From positions 62,001-126,000 of the forward strand of contig NZ_FQXS01000003.1 of the NCBI RefSeq assembly GCF_900130015.1: a stretch of DNA of 64,000 nucleotides. The letters run 5' to 3'. This document shows, one piece after another, positions 55,590 through 64,000 of the stretch. The stretch's first letter is position 1; every line of letters starts with the position of its first letter. Source of the stretch: Desulfofustis glycolicus DSM 9705 (GTDB lineage Bacteria; Desulfobacterota; Desulfobulbia; Desulfobulbales; Desulfocapsaceae). A program made the translations under genes and the position numbers. The notes beneath the pieces were generated by a model that saw nothing but the letters and a program-made list of their open reading frames with translations, did not search any database and was not told the origin of the DNA.

Positions 55590-56527
55590 AACTGGCGTTC
55601 TTCCAGGGCTGCAACATCCCGATCCGTATCGAACAATATGCCGTTTCCACTCAGGCCGTGCTGCAACGATTCGGGGTCGAGCTGGCGGTTGTCCCCGAAT
55701 TTACCTGCTGCGGCTATCCAGTCCGCAACGTCGACGAAGAATCCTATATCATGCCGTCGGTCCGCAATCTGGCCATTGCCGAAAAAATGGGCCTCGATAT
55801 CATGGTTATCTGCAATTGCTGCTTTGCCAGCCTGCAGAAAGCCAGAAGCGTGCTGGCCGGTGACCCGCAACTGGCCGGCAAGATCAACCAGTTGCTCGCC
55901 AAAGAGGATCTGCATTATACCGGAACCGGCGAGGTCAAACATTTTTTGACGGTGCTGCACGAAGACATCGGCGTCGAGGAAATTAAGAATCAGTTGGTCA
56001 ACCAGTTCAGTGGCCTCGACCTGGCGGTGATTCTCGGTTGCCATATCCTCAGACCGCGCGAAGTGACGCAGTTTGACGATTCGTTCGTGCCGGCAATCAC
56101 CGACGACCTGGTCCGTCTGACCGGCGCCACCTGCCTGGACTGGCAGGGCCGACTCGAATGCTGCGGCGCCGCGCTGGCCGGTCTGAACAACGAGGTCGCA
56201 GACCGTCTGCTCAACGAAAAGATAAACGGCGCCCGCGCTGCCGGTGCCGCCTTTATGGTCCCGATCTGCTCTTATTGCCACCTGCAGTTCGACACCAACC
56301 AACTGCAGGTCAGGGCCGGCGGGCCGGATTACGAGACCCTGCCGGTCCTGCTCTATCCCCAACTGCTCGGCCTCTGCCTCGGAATCGACGAGAAGATCCT
56401 TGGTATCGAGCAGAACAATACCGTCAACGACCGCGTTCTCGACCAGCTGAGGGACCTGCTCGGCCCACCGGTCGAGGATAAAAAGAAAAAGCGCCGCAGC
56501 GCTAAAACAGGAACGACTCATGAGTAA
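55586..56527 (+). CDS. hdrB: Heterodisulfide-reductase-type subunit B (HdrB-like)
   Basis: A 313-residue protein with two CCG modules: FTCCGYP then CNCCFASL, and LECCGAAL then ICSYCHLQ. These hold the non-cubane 4Fe-4S clusters of HdrB. GGAGG lies five bases upstream of the ATG, which overlaps the previous stop (ATGA). A basic tail (KKKKRRS) ends the protein. The substrate could be a disulfide or another thiol-linked redox pair; heterodisulfide itself is not expected outside methanogens. Confidence 0.92.
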   Translation: MKLAFFQGCNIPIRIEQYAVSTQAVLQRFGVELAVVPEFTCCGYPVRNVDEESYIMPSVRNLAIAEKMGLDIMVICNCCFASLQKARSVLAGDPQLAGKINQLLAKEDLHYTGTGEVKHFLTVLHEDIGVEEIKNQLVNQFSGLDLAVILGCHILRPREVTQFDDSFVPAITDDLVRLTGATCLDWQGRLECCGAALAGLNNEVADRLLNEKINGARAAGAAFMVPICSYCHLQFDTNQLQVRAGGPDYETLPVLLYPQLLGLCLGIDEKILGIEQNNTVNDRVLDQLRDLLGPPVEDKKKKRRSAKTGTTHE

Positions 56528-57278
56528 AATCATCGCTTTTGCCGGTAAAGGCGGCGTTGGCAAGACCACCGTGGCCGCCCTGGTCATCCGTCATCTTGCC
56601 AACAGCGGCCAGACACCGATTCTCGCCGTGGACGCCGACCCGAACAGCAACCTCGGCGAGACCCTCGGCCTTGCAGTGCCGACCACCATCGGCGACATCA
56701 GGGAAACCTTCATGCGCGACCCGCAGGGCGTGCCATCCGGCATGGATAAGGCCATCTACCTGGAGACCCTGGTCGAGCAGGCCCTGATCGAGCAGCCGTC
56801 GTTCGATCTGCTGGTCATGGGCCGCCAGGAAGGACAAGGATGCTACTGCATGGTCAACAACATCCTCAACCGCTTTACCGATCGACTGGCCGGCAGCTAT
56901 CGCTACATGGTGGTCGATAACGAAGCCGGCATGGAACACTTGAGCCGGCGGACAAGCGGCCGGGTCGACAACCTCTACCTGGTCACCGACTACTCCCTGC
57001 GCGGATTGAGGGCCGTCGGCCGAATCAATGCGATGCTTGACAGCCTCAAACTACAGGTGCAGGATCTCGGCATCGTCGTCACCCGGGCACCCACGCAACT
57101 CAATGACACCTTCCTCAGGGAAGCGGAAGAGATCGGGCTGCCCATTGTCGGGATCATTCCGGACGATCCGGCCCTACTCGATTTCGATATGGAAAAACGC
57201 TCACTGCTGGAATTGCCCGATGACTCACCGGCAGTGCAGGCCGTCGACCGCCTGCTCGCCGCCACCTGCCCGGCCTGA
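56520..57278 (+). CDS. cooC: CO dehydrogenase maturation ATPase (CooC-like)
   Basis: A 252-residue MinD/CooC-type ATPase with the deviant Walker A loop GKGGVGKTT at residues 9-17. The metal-binding Cys pair is in GCYCMVN at about residue 115 and the Walker B aspartate in VVDNEAG. In CO dehydrogenase maturation it delivers Ni to the C-cluster. It overlaps the end of the HdrB gene by eight bases. Together with CooT and the His-tailed protein it implies a CO dehydrogenase/acetyl-CoA synthase elsewhere in the genome; none is in this window. Confidence 0.9.
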   Translation: MSKIIAFAGKGGVGKTTVAALVIRHLANSGQTPILAVDADPNSNLGETLGLAVPTTIGDIRETFMRDPQGVPSGMDKAIYLETLVEQALIEQPSFDLLVMGRQEGQGCYCMVNNILNRFTDRLAGSYRYMVVDNEAGMEHLSRRTSGRVDNLYLVTDYSLRGLRAVGRINAMLDSLKLQVQDLGIVVTRAPTQLNDTFLREAEEIGLPIVGIIPDDPALLDFDMEKRSLLELPDDSPAVQAVDRLLAATCPA

Positions 57279-57328
57279 AAGCCGTCCATAATAACGGATT
57301 ACCGGCACGTCGCCGGGAGGAAAAGCCC

Positions 57329-57544
57329 ATGGGAGAACAGGTCACCGTCTTTGCCGCCTACCCCTTCAAGGTCGGCCAAAAAATCCGGATCGAAGGTTCC
57401 CGGAGAGGGGGCGATTGGGAGGTCATCGGCGTCGACGAACACACCGTCACGCTGCGTTGCCCCATTTCCAAACGAGAATTCACGTGGCCGATCTTCTGCT
57501 ATCACGTCGCCGACGAAGCAGACGCCGCGTGGCCGAAGCCCTGA
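57329..57544 (+). CDS. Small unknown protein after cooC
   Basis: A 71-residue protein with a beta-rich SH3-like pattern (VGQKIRIEGSRRGGDWEVIGVD). GGGAGG lies about nine bases before the ATG. No family was recognised. It ends 108 bases before the stop of the convergent aspartate kinase gene. Confidence 0.6.
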   Translation: MGEQVTVFAAYPFKVGQKIRIEGSRRGGDWEVIGVDEHTVTLRCPISKREFTWPIFCYHVADEADAAWPKP

Positions 57545-57651
57545 AAGTAATGGGGTGTTTTATCACTACCCCCCGATGACGGGACGTCACAACGAACCCT
57601 GAAAACCAGACTACGGGCTTCCCCGCGCTTAACGAGGTAATCGCAATCAGT

Positions 57652-59037
57652 TCACATGCACAGCGCGGCGTGCAGCGCCCGCTGGGCGTCTGCAAACTCC
57701 TTACGCTCGACGACGAACTGCATATTGGTCTGGCGAGTGGTCTGCGACACCGCCAGTATATTGATCCCTTTGCTGGCTAGGGCTTGCGCCCCCTTGGCCA
57801 GGATACCGGGCTGACCGATATTGGAACCAATAGCACAGACGATGGCCACCGGCCGACTGGTCACCGTCTCGAACAGATCACTCAATTCGGCAATCAAGTG
57901 CGGCGAACTGTCTTTTTCGGCAATGATCAGATCGATGGTATTGGCGTTTGTCATCTTGCTGATATAAGAAACCTGATGTCGGGCCACTACCTCCATAATC
58001 CAGCCGTCGAAACCGACTTCGCCGACCATCCGGGCATCGTGGATGACCAGACAGAGAACATGATCCGAACCGGTAACGATCTCAACTTTTGATTTTGGAG
58101 CAATAAAGTCGTTGGTGATGAGTGTTCCGGGATGATCCGGGTCGAAGGCATTTTTCACCCGGATCGGTATCGATTTCGTTTCCAGCGGTTTCGACGCCTT
58201 CGGATGGATGGCCTCCATGCCCACATCGGCCAGCTGATCGGCAACATCGTAGTTGGTGTTGCACACCGGATGGGCGTTTTCGGCACCGATGACCAGCGGA
58301 TCTCCGGAACAGAGGTGGTATTCCTTGTGAATAATCGCCTCGGCGGCGCCGAGCAGCACGGCGACCTTGGAAAAGGTCACCTCAGAATAGCCGCGGTCGA
58401 ATTCGCGCATGATGCCTTCCGTGCCTTTGGTGTAGCCGGTGGCAAAACAGACGGTCGAGAACGGGTCGATCTCGTCGAAGCAATCCTTGATCCGTTGGTC
58501 GATGGTCAACTGCCGCCCGTCATCCCAACCGCTCAGGTCGACATAGGTCGAATCGTAACCGAGATTTTTCAGGATATTGGCGGAATTGAAGGCACTGTGC
58601 ATCTCGCCGAGCGAGGCCAGCAGCTCGCGTGCCGCCAGCAGGAGCTCGGTGCGGGTGACATAGCCGGAGGCTAGCACGTTTTCCATGCTGCGCAGGATGT
58701 TGATCGACAGATCGATCCTGTCGCCGATGAAATCGTTGGCCTCGGCCAGGCTGAGACCCGCCGGCACCAGACTTTCGTTGATCTCGATCAGGCGATCGCG
58801 CAAGGCCAGCATCTTGCGGGGATAGTTCTCCTGGTCCTCGAAGAGTTTGTAGATCCCCGGCTGGCCGGTCTTCTTGTGTTCGAGCAGATCATTGGTCACT
58901 CCGGCGTAGGCGGATACCACGTACACCCGACCATAAATATCATCTTCTTTGCGCAGGATGATATTTTTCAATATCTCCTGAAAACGAGCCATCGAGGTAC
59001 CGCCTATTTTCTCAACACGAAGGTTATGCCGTTTCAT
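57652..59037 (-). CDS. Aspartate kinase
   Basis: A 461-residue kinase forming aspartyl phosphate, the first step of the aspartate family. The N-terminal motif is VEKIGGTSMARF instead of the usual FGGTSV form; this and the following VVSAYAGVTNDLLEHKKTG resemble the specialised aspartokinases linked to ectoine synthesis. Two C-terminal ACT regions follow (about 310-461). No ectoine genes are nearby, so a house-keeping role is also possible. ATG 59037 is used. A full copy of the MITE-like repeat begins 22 bases upstream, where its promoter or leader should lie. Confidence 0.88.
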   Translation of the reverse strand: MKRHNLRVEKIGGTSMARFQEILKNIILRKEDDIYGRVYVVSAYAGVTNDLLEHKKTGQPGIYKLFEDQENYPRKMLALRDRLIEINESLVPAGLSLAEANDFIGDRIDLSINILRSMENVLASGYVTRTELLLAARELLASLGEMHSAFNSANILKNLGYDSTYVDLSGWDDGRQLTIDQRIKDCFDEIDPFSTVCFATGYTKGTEGIMREFDRGYSEVTFSKVAVLLGAAEAIIHKEYHLCSGDPLVIGAENAHPVCNTNYDVADQLADVGMEAIHPKASKPLETKSIPIRVKNAFDPDHPGTLITNDFIAPKSKVEIVTGSDHVLCLVIHDARMVGEVGFDGWIMEVVARHQVSYISKMTNANTIDLIIAEKDSSPHLIAELSDLFETVTSRPVAIVCAIGSNIGQPGILAKGAQALASKGINILAVSQTTRQTNMQFVVERKEFADAQRALHAALCM

Positions 59038-59058
59038 TGTCGTTCCGCTCACTTCATT

Positions 59059-59203
59059 GGGGAACCTTGAGATATTGCCACTTCGCTCAAACTCATCGTT
59101 GCGCAATTCAATTTTATCCTCGGAATATCATGAATATACCTGCGGAAAAAATTTTCTTGCGCGCCTCGATGTTGAACAAAATTTCGATTTTTTCAAGCTT
59201 CCC
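59059..59203. repeat. MITE-like repeat, full copy 2 (145 bp, inverted relative to copy 1)
   Basis: The complement aligns along its whole length with 16891-17031, including the terminal inverted repeats and the internal GATATTCCGAGGATAAAATT core. It lies in the leader region of the aspartate kinase gene. Confidence 0.85.
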
Positions 59204-59486
59204 ATTGATTATGGTAGTTCACCCCGAGACGCAGTCGGCTTTTATCTGCCTGGTGAGAAGCGATTCCGGGGAAAATCAAAGCACAGGACCCGAACCGATG
59301 ATGGACGGGATTTTTCGAACCTAGCCGAAAAGCGCTTCGAGAACAACTGATTTTGCTTTTTGCACCGACGAGCACTATGCTGTATGCAAAATACCCGGCA
59401 TTGCGCCGCACCGCCGGCCACCGGGCCGGCATCGGCAGAGAACGTCCGGTCTGCCCGGCAAAGTCGGTCGTTTCTGGGGAATCCCT
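59204..59486. other. Intergenic region before the sensor kinase gene
   Basis: About 280 bases without a gene. A short stem GCCGGCC / GGCCGGC with a four-base loop lies near 59410-59430. The promoter of the two-component genes should lie here. Confidence 0.45.
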
Positions 59487-60875
59487 ATGTTCTGGAGTTT
59501 TTTGCTCTACTTGTTCTACGGCCTGTCCTTCTTTACGCTTGGCGTGGCAATCCTGTCCCGGGATGTTCGCTTCAGCCAACTGGCCATTGCCAAAATTCTC
59601 TGGTTGCTCGCCACCTTCGGTATCGTCCACGGTTTTCACGAATGGCTTGAACTGCTCGACCTGCTCGACCTCGAATTGCAGGGTCCAGTCTTTTCCCTGT
59701 TCAGGTTGATTGTCGTCAGCATCTCTTTCTTCTGCCTGCTTTACTTCGGCCTTTTTCTCAACCTGATCACCATCTCCGGTGAACAAGCCCTGCAGACCAC
59801 CGCTCAGGCAATCAAAGCCCTGATCGGCGGCTGTGCCCTTACCCTGGTCGGCACCGCCATCTATCTGGATCTTTCAGGCGGCTCGGATATCACCATTCGC
59901 CGGATGATCGCCTTTCCCGGTGGACTGTTGGCCGGTGTCGGCCTGATCGCCTACTCTAGAACCGTTCGTCCCTATTCCGACGGTGTCGCCAGGAACTTCG
60001 TGTTGGCCGGCAGTTTCATGATCTGTTACGCGGTGTTTACCGGCCTCTTTCCTTCTACCGCGACAATTCCCGGTATCGGTCTGCAGGTGATCGTTCTGCG
60101 CGGCATCAGCGCCCTGCTGATCATGTATTTCACCATTCGCGCGCTGTCGGTCTTCAACCTGGAGCAGCACATGCAAATACAGGACAAATTGCTGCGTTTC
60201 TCAGAATCGGAAAAGCTGGCCTCAATGGGTTTCCTGGCAGCAGGCATTGCCCACGAGATCAACAACCCCCTGACCAACGCCTCACTCAACCTGGAAATGC
60301 TCAAGGACCTCATCAAAAGAGAGCCGAAAACCGAACGCAAACTCGCCGCCATCGAACGCAACATCGAACGCGCCTCACGTATCGCCCGGGAGCTGCTTCA
60401 TTTTTCTCGGGAGAAACAAACCGTCATGGAAGCGGTCGATCTCAACCAGGTCATCGAGGGCACCCTGCACCTGATTAAAAACCATCAGCTCAGTTCGATC
60501 ATCCATTTCTCCCCCCGGGACATCCCTTCCATCCGCGGCATCCCCTGGAAACTGGAGGAAGTCTTCATCAATCTGCTGATGAACAGCCTGGACGCCTGTA
60601 CCGCAGGGGACCGGATCGACGTCGAGACCTGTTACAATTGCCCCAGGGTCATGGTCATCATCTCCGACACCGGACACGGCATCGCCGAAGAACATCGGCG
60701 CAAGGTGTTCGACCCGTTCTATACCACCAAGGAGATCGGCAAGGGCACCGGACTCGGCCTGTCGGTCTGCTATACAATCATCAAACAACATAACGGCGAC
60801 ATTTCGCTGATGAGCAGCGAACATGGCGGCGCCGTCGTTACCATCACCTTGCCGGAGACATCCCATGACCACTGA
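59487..60875 (+). CDS. Membrane sensor histidine kinase
   Basis: A 462-residue kinase. About seven hydrophobic helices make up the first 220 residues, a 7TM-like sensing part without a large periplasmic loop. HisKA follows (acceptor His in GIAHEINNPLTNAS), then the ATP-binding boxes (NLLMNSLDAC, DTGHGIA, GTGLGLSVC). GGGGAA lies five bases before the ATG. Its gene overlaps the response regulator gene by 11 bases. Confidence 0.9.
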   Translation: MFWSFLLYLFYGLSFFTLGVAILSRDVRFSQLAIAKILWLLATFGIVHGFHEWLELLDLLDLELQGPVFSLFRLIVVSISFFCLLYFGLFLNLITISGEQALQTTAQAIKALIGGCALTLVGTAIYLDLSGGSDITIRRMIAFPGGLLAGVGLIAYSRTVRPYSDGVARNFVLAGSFMICYAVFTGLFPSTATIPGIGLQVIVLRGISALLIMYFTIRALSVFNLEQHMQIQDKLLRFSESEKLASMGFLAAGIAHEINNPLTNASLNLEMLKDLIKREPKTERKLAAIERNIERASRIARELLHFSREKQTVMEAVDLNQVIEGTLHLIKNHQLSSIIHFSPRDIPSIRGIPWKLEEVFINLLMNSLDACTAGDRIDVETCYNCPRVMVIISDTGHGIAEEHRRKVFDPFYTTKEIGKGTGLGLSVCYTIIKQHNGDISLMSSEHGGAVVTITLPETSHDH

Positions 60876-61521
60876 AACAATCATCGTTGTCGATGACGAT
60901 CGTGACCTTCGCGAAGGTATCGTCGAAATCCTCACCGGCGACGGATTCACGGCCATCGGCTGTGAAACGGCGGAGGCGGCGCTCAGCGCCATCAAACTGC
61001 ATCGGCCGCAGGTCATTATCGTGGACAACATGATGCCCGGCATGGGCGGCATGTCGTTGATGCCGGTCGTCAAACGTGATTACCCGGGTGTGAAGATCAT
61101 TATGATCACCGCCTTCTCCACCGTCGATAATGCGGTCGCCGCGATGAAAAGCGGAGCCGACGACTACCTGGCCAAACCCTTCAAGCGCGACGATCTGCTG
61201 ATGGCAGTCAAACGAAGCCTCGAATCGCTCAGATTCGAAGAGCAGCTGACCGATCCCTGCCTGGATGAAGCACTGTCCTGTCTGTCCAACCAGATCAGGC
61301 GCCAGATCCTGGCAACACTCTCCACGCAGGGGAAAATGCGGTTCATGGACATCACCCGATATCTGGGTATCAGCGATCACACCAAGGTCAATTTTCATCT
61401 CAAGAATCTGCGCAGCAACAATCTGATCACTCAGGATCGGGGGAAAGCGTACCTGCTGACGGCGCAAGGAGAGAAGATGGTCGGCTGCCTCGACCTGCTC
61501 TCCCGGAAATTTTCTAGTTGA
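60865..61521 (+). CDS. Response regulator with winged-helix output
   Basis: A 218-residue protein. The receiver is at 1-120 (IIVVDDDRDLREG, acceptor Asp in IIVDNMMPGMGG, Lys in AKPFKRDD). A C-terminal helix-turn-helix of the winged ArsR-like type follows (LSNQIRRQILATLSTQGKMRF, NFHLKNLRSNNLITQDRGKAY) in place of the usual OmpR, NarL or Fis outputs. ATG 60865 has GGAG eight bases upstream. Its targets are unknown. Confidence 0.88.
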   Translation: MTTETIIVVDDDRDLREGIVEILTGDGFTAIGCETAEAALSAIKLHRPQVIIVDNMMPGMGGMSLMPVVKRDYPGVKIIMITAFSTVDNAVAAMKSGADDYLAKPFKRDDLLMAVKRSLESLRFEEQLTDPCLDEALSCLSNQIRRQILATLSTQGKMRFMDITRYLGISDHTKVNFHLKNLRSNNLITQDRGKAYLLTAQGEKMVGCLDLLSRKFSS

Positions 61522-61597
61522 ATCCCTCAGCATGAGGTAACGACGAACACTTACAAACACCGGGATTGCCGGCACGATTGGTCCGTTAAAAGTGAGC

Positions 61598-61623
61598 GCG
61601 GGACAGGTTAAATCCTGTCCCGC
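61598..61623. terminator. Hairpin between convergent genes
   Basis: A perfect 10-base stem (GCGGGACAGG / CCTGTCCCGC) with a six-base AT loop. It lies in the 126-base gap between the response regulator and the oxidoreductase genes. The GGGACAGG core also fits the REP-like set. Confidence 0.6.
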
Positions 61624-61647
61624 CGTTGGCTGAGATGCGGTTGGCCG

Positions 61648-62736
61648 TCAGCCCTGGTAAGGGGGATAATCCGTGTAGCCTTCCGGGCCGGGCGTGTACC
61701 AGCGCGACATATCTTCGTATAGCGCCAGTGGCCAGCCATGCCGCAGCCGTTCCACCAAATCCGGGTTGGTAATAAAGGGTCGCCCAAACGCGGCAATATC
61801 GGCTAGGCCGGAAGTCAACCGCTGCTTGGCACCCTCTTTATCATATCCGCAATTACCGACAATCGTGCCGTTATAGATGGTGCGAAACTCGGCGAGGGTC
61901 ATCGGCTCACCCTTGCCGTGAAAACCGAAGGCCAGGCCATCCATGATATGGAGGTAGGCCAGGTTGAACCGGCTGAGTTCACGTACGGCAAAGAGATACG
62001 TCTCCCGAAAATCGTCACTGCCCATATCGTTGAATACCCCATTGGGCGACAATCGCACCCCAACCCGCTGTGACGGCCAGACCTCGGTAACGGCGGCAAG
62101 CACTTCAGCCAGGAATCGAAACCGGTTCTCCAGCGAACCACCATACTGGTCGTCACGCCGATTCGTTTTGCTGTCGAGAAACTGATTGAGCAGATAGCCG
62201 TTGGCGCAGTGCACTTCGATACCGTCAAAACCGGCCTGGCGGGCATAGACCGCCGCCTGCCGGTAATCAGCCACCGTCGCTTCGATTTCCGCTACGCTCA
62301 TCGGCCGGGGCGTCTCGTAATCTTTTTTCCCCTGCGGGGTCCGAATCTGATCGCCGTTGAGCTCCACGGCCGAGGCGGAAACCGGCAGGTCGCCACCGTG
62401 AAAGTCGCTGTGCGACGCCCTGCCGCAATGCCAGAGCTGCAGAAACAGCGCCGCGCCGGTCGGCTTGATCCGCTCGGTAACCACCCGCCACCCCGCCGCC
62501 ATCTCCGGGGTATAAATGCCGGGCGAACCGATCCAGCCGATCCCCTGACGAGAAACCACCGTCGCCTCGGTGATAATCAGTCCGGCCGAGGCGCGCTGGG
62601 CATAATGTTCGGCCATCAACTCGTTGGCCACCCGGCTGTCACCTGCCCGGCCTCGGGTCATCGGCGCCATGGCGATCCGGTTCTTCAGTTGAAGATCACC
62701 GAGTTGATAGGGTTGAAATAAGATCGATGCATCCAT
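61648..62736 (-). CDS. Old Yellow Enzyme family alkene reductase
   Basis: A 362-residue FMN-dependent oxidoreductase that reduces activated C=C bonds of enals, enones or nitro compounds. It has MAPMTRGRAG (FMN site), the catalytic pair in HCANGYLLNQFL and YGGSLENRFRFL, and the C-terminal AAFGRPFITNPDL. AGGAGG lies close upstream of ATG 62736. It is a single gene convergent with the two-component operon. Confidence 0.93.
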   Translation of the reverse strand: MDASILFQPYQLGDLQLKNRIAMAPMTRGRAGDSRVANELMAEHYAQRASAGLIITEATVVSRQGIGWIGSPGIYTPEMAAGWRVVTERIKPTGAALFLQLWHCGRASHSDFHGGDLPVSASAVELNGDQIRTPQGKKDYETPRPMSVAEIEATVADYRQAAVYARQAGFDGIEVHCANGYLLNQFLDSKTNRRDDQYGGSLENRFRFLAEVLAAVTEVWPSQRVGVRLSPNGVFNDMGSDDFRETYLFAVRELSRFNLAYLHIMDGLAFGFHGKGEPMTLAEFRTIYNGTIVGNCGYDKEGAKQRLTSGLADIAAFGRPFITNPDLVERLRHGWPLALYEDMSRWYTPGPEGYTDYPPYQG

Positions 62737-62972
62737 AAGCCCTCCTGTTGAGCAGATAGTTTGATTTTCGTACTGCGCAACAAACTATAATACGCCTTGG
62801 TGAAAATGGTGCAGGGCAGCGCCATTTGATCAACTCCCGGCAATAAGCTGTGAAGTATTGTTCACAAGATTCCTCCTTTTTGTTGATATGTTTCATCTGG
62901 AACCATTATCAATTTGCTCCTACACTGTTACCATCACCAATCGCTCCATCACCCCAAACAACGGAGGAACCA

Positions 62973-64000
62973 ATGTACAAGACAGGACTTTTGACCATCG
63001 CAGGCATGTTCGCCCTGGCCGGCAGTGCCGTTGCCGCAGACCAGATTCTCACGACCGGCAAGACGGCCGGCCCGATCATCCTCGACGGTATGGCCGATGC
63101 CGCCTGGCAAAACGCCACACCGATCACTGTCACCCTGGACAATCTCCCCTATGAGCCGGATAACGGCTACGAGGGGATGCGCGAGACCGATGTGGTCATC
63201 AAATCACTCTATGACGACACCAATATCTACTTCCTGATCACCTATAAAGATCCGACCAAAAGCCTCGAGCGTTTTCCGTGGGTCAAGCAGGCCGACGGCA
63301 GTTGGAAGAAGCTGGCCAACAAGGACAGCACCGGCCATGACAACACCTATTACGAGGACAAACTAGCGCTGTTCTGGGACATCAACACCCCGGGGTTCGC
63401 CGAGGAAGGCTGCATGATCTCCTGCCATCTCGATGAACCCGGCGACACCTCGGCCGGCCGCAAATATACCGCCGCCGAGGGACAGACCATCGATATGTGG
63501 CACGCCAAATACGTACGGACCCTGCCGATGGGCATGTTCGACGATCAGTATGTCGATCACAACACCGACCCGAAACAAAATGCCGGCTGGGGACGCAAAA
63601 GTGACACCGGCAAAGGCGGCTACCAGAACAACGACAATGGCGACAAGAGTGCACCGGCCTTCATGAACCTCAATCCCAACGAAGACGACCAATACTATAT
63701 CATTCCAAGCAAAAAGGTTCCCTTCGTCGACACGTTCAAGGAAGGGGACATCGTGCCCGGCATCGACATCATGCCGATGATGGGCGGTCGCGCCGACATC
63801 CTGGCTCGTAATCATTACGATAACGGGACCTGGACCCTGGAGGTCGTCCGGGCGCTGAAAACGGAAGGTGAAAACGTCGATACCCAGGACGTGCAGTTCT
63901 CCGACCGCTCCAAAAGCTACCCGTTCGGTATCGCCGTCTTCGACAACTCACAGATCAACCATCTCTTTCACTTAGAGACGCTGGAGCTGAAGTTCAAATA
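62973..64000 (+). CDS. Ethylbenzene-dehydrogenase-type haem protein, incomplete at window end
   Basis: At least 342 residues of a secreted protein with a clear signal peptide (LLTIAGMFALAGSAVAA) followed by an EB_dh-like domain (gamma subunit of DMSO-reductase-family dehydrogenases, which binds haem). Beta-sandwich motifs are seen (GPIILDGMADAAW, IYFLITYKD) together with MWHAKYVRTLPMGMFDDQYVDH, where such proteins have haem-ligand residues. The motif EGCMISCHLDE is a CX3CH form rather than CXXCH. GGAGG lies just before the ATG. The 3' end lies outside the window. Confidence 0.82.
   Translation, partial: MYKTGLLTIAGMFALAGSAVAADQILTTGKTAGPIILDGMADAAWQNATPITVTLDNLPYEPDNGYEGMRETDVVIKSLYDDTNIYFLITYKDPTKSLERFPWVKQADGSWKKLANKDSTGHDNTYYEDKLALFWDINTPGFAEEGCMISCHLDEPGDTSAGRKYTAAEGQTIDMWHAKYVRTLPMGMFDDQYVDHNTDPKQNAGWGRKSDTGKGGYQNNDNGDKSAPAFMNLNPNEDDQYYIIPSKKVPFVDTFKEGDIVPGIDIMPMMGGRADILARNHYDNGTWTLEVVRALKTEGENVDTQDVQFSDRSKSYPFGIAVFDNSQINHLFHLETLELKFK

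Noticed and set aside
1-64000. CRISPR arrays, tRNA and rRNA genes
   Set aside because: No regularly spaced direct repeats and no recognisable tRNA or rRNA segments were found by reading; a computed search could still find a tRNA missed by eye.

Overview
The window looks like part of the chromosome of an anaerobic, GC-rich Desulfobacterota bacterium, probably of the Desulfobulbales type. That placement is an inference from gene content: a Wood-Ljungdahl methyl branch, HdrA/MvhD/HdrB-type redox enzymes, two selenoproteins, a cytochrome-like dehydrogenase subunit and sigma-54 two-component control. No rRNA or tRNA gene and no CRISPR array was seen.

Region 1 (0-16.3 kb, all minus strand) is a connected inorganic-carbon locus. 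Read in the direction of transcription it holds a beta-carbonic anhydrase, a SulP anion transporter with an unusual insertion, a membrane sensor kinase, a sigma-54 response regulator, a near-consensus sigma-54 promoter, a small unknown protein, an LCIB/theta-type carbonic anhydrase-like protein, and six genes for an energy-converting-hydrogenase-related (Ehr) membrane complex. The large subunit of that complex has lost the cysteines that would bind nickel. A cytidylate-kinase-like gene ends the run. The suggestion that an ion-translocating Ehr complex works with CO2/bicarbonate enzymes under sigma-54 control is the most novel idea in the window.

Region 2 (16.3-35.5 kb) is built around C1 metabolism. 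It has folD on the plus strand. On the minus strand is a long cluster hdrA-mvhD-metV-metF-(hairpin)-nuoE-like-nuoF-like-fdhA-cooT-CooJ-like. Both fdhA and mvhD carry an in-frame TGA read as selenocysteine, each followed by a SECIS-like hairpin. The two small nickel-protein genes at the end point to CO dehydrogenase maturation. A nitroreductase, a second cytidylate-kinase-like paralogue, zinc-ribbon proteins and unknown proteins lie in or near this block.

Region 3 (35.5-40.2 kb) is an AT-richer accessory island. It has a decayed secreted-protein gene, a 19-bp perfect inverted repeat, an IS110-family transposase with structured flanks (a candidate guide/bridge RNA) and a RAYT (REP-associated) transposase with matching short repeats.

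Region 4 (40.2-51 kb) holds a hybrid PAS kinase, an ADP-forming acyl-CoA synthetase, a GGDEF gene with an internal deletion, and three consecutive secreted proteins with dockerin-like calcium repeats, two of them beta-helix proteins.

Region 5 (51-64 kb) returns to C1 and redox functions: a radical SAM protein, 5-formyl-THF cyclo-ligase, a membrane Hdr-like protein with a c-haem motif, HdrB, CooC and a small protein. It then has an aspartate kinase, a two-component system, an Old Yellow Enzyme and a truncated ethylbenzene-dehydrogenase-type haem protein running off the end. A MITE-like repeat of 141-145 bp occurs at 16.9 kb and 59.1 kb, with one lone terminus at 8.56 kb.
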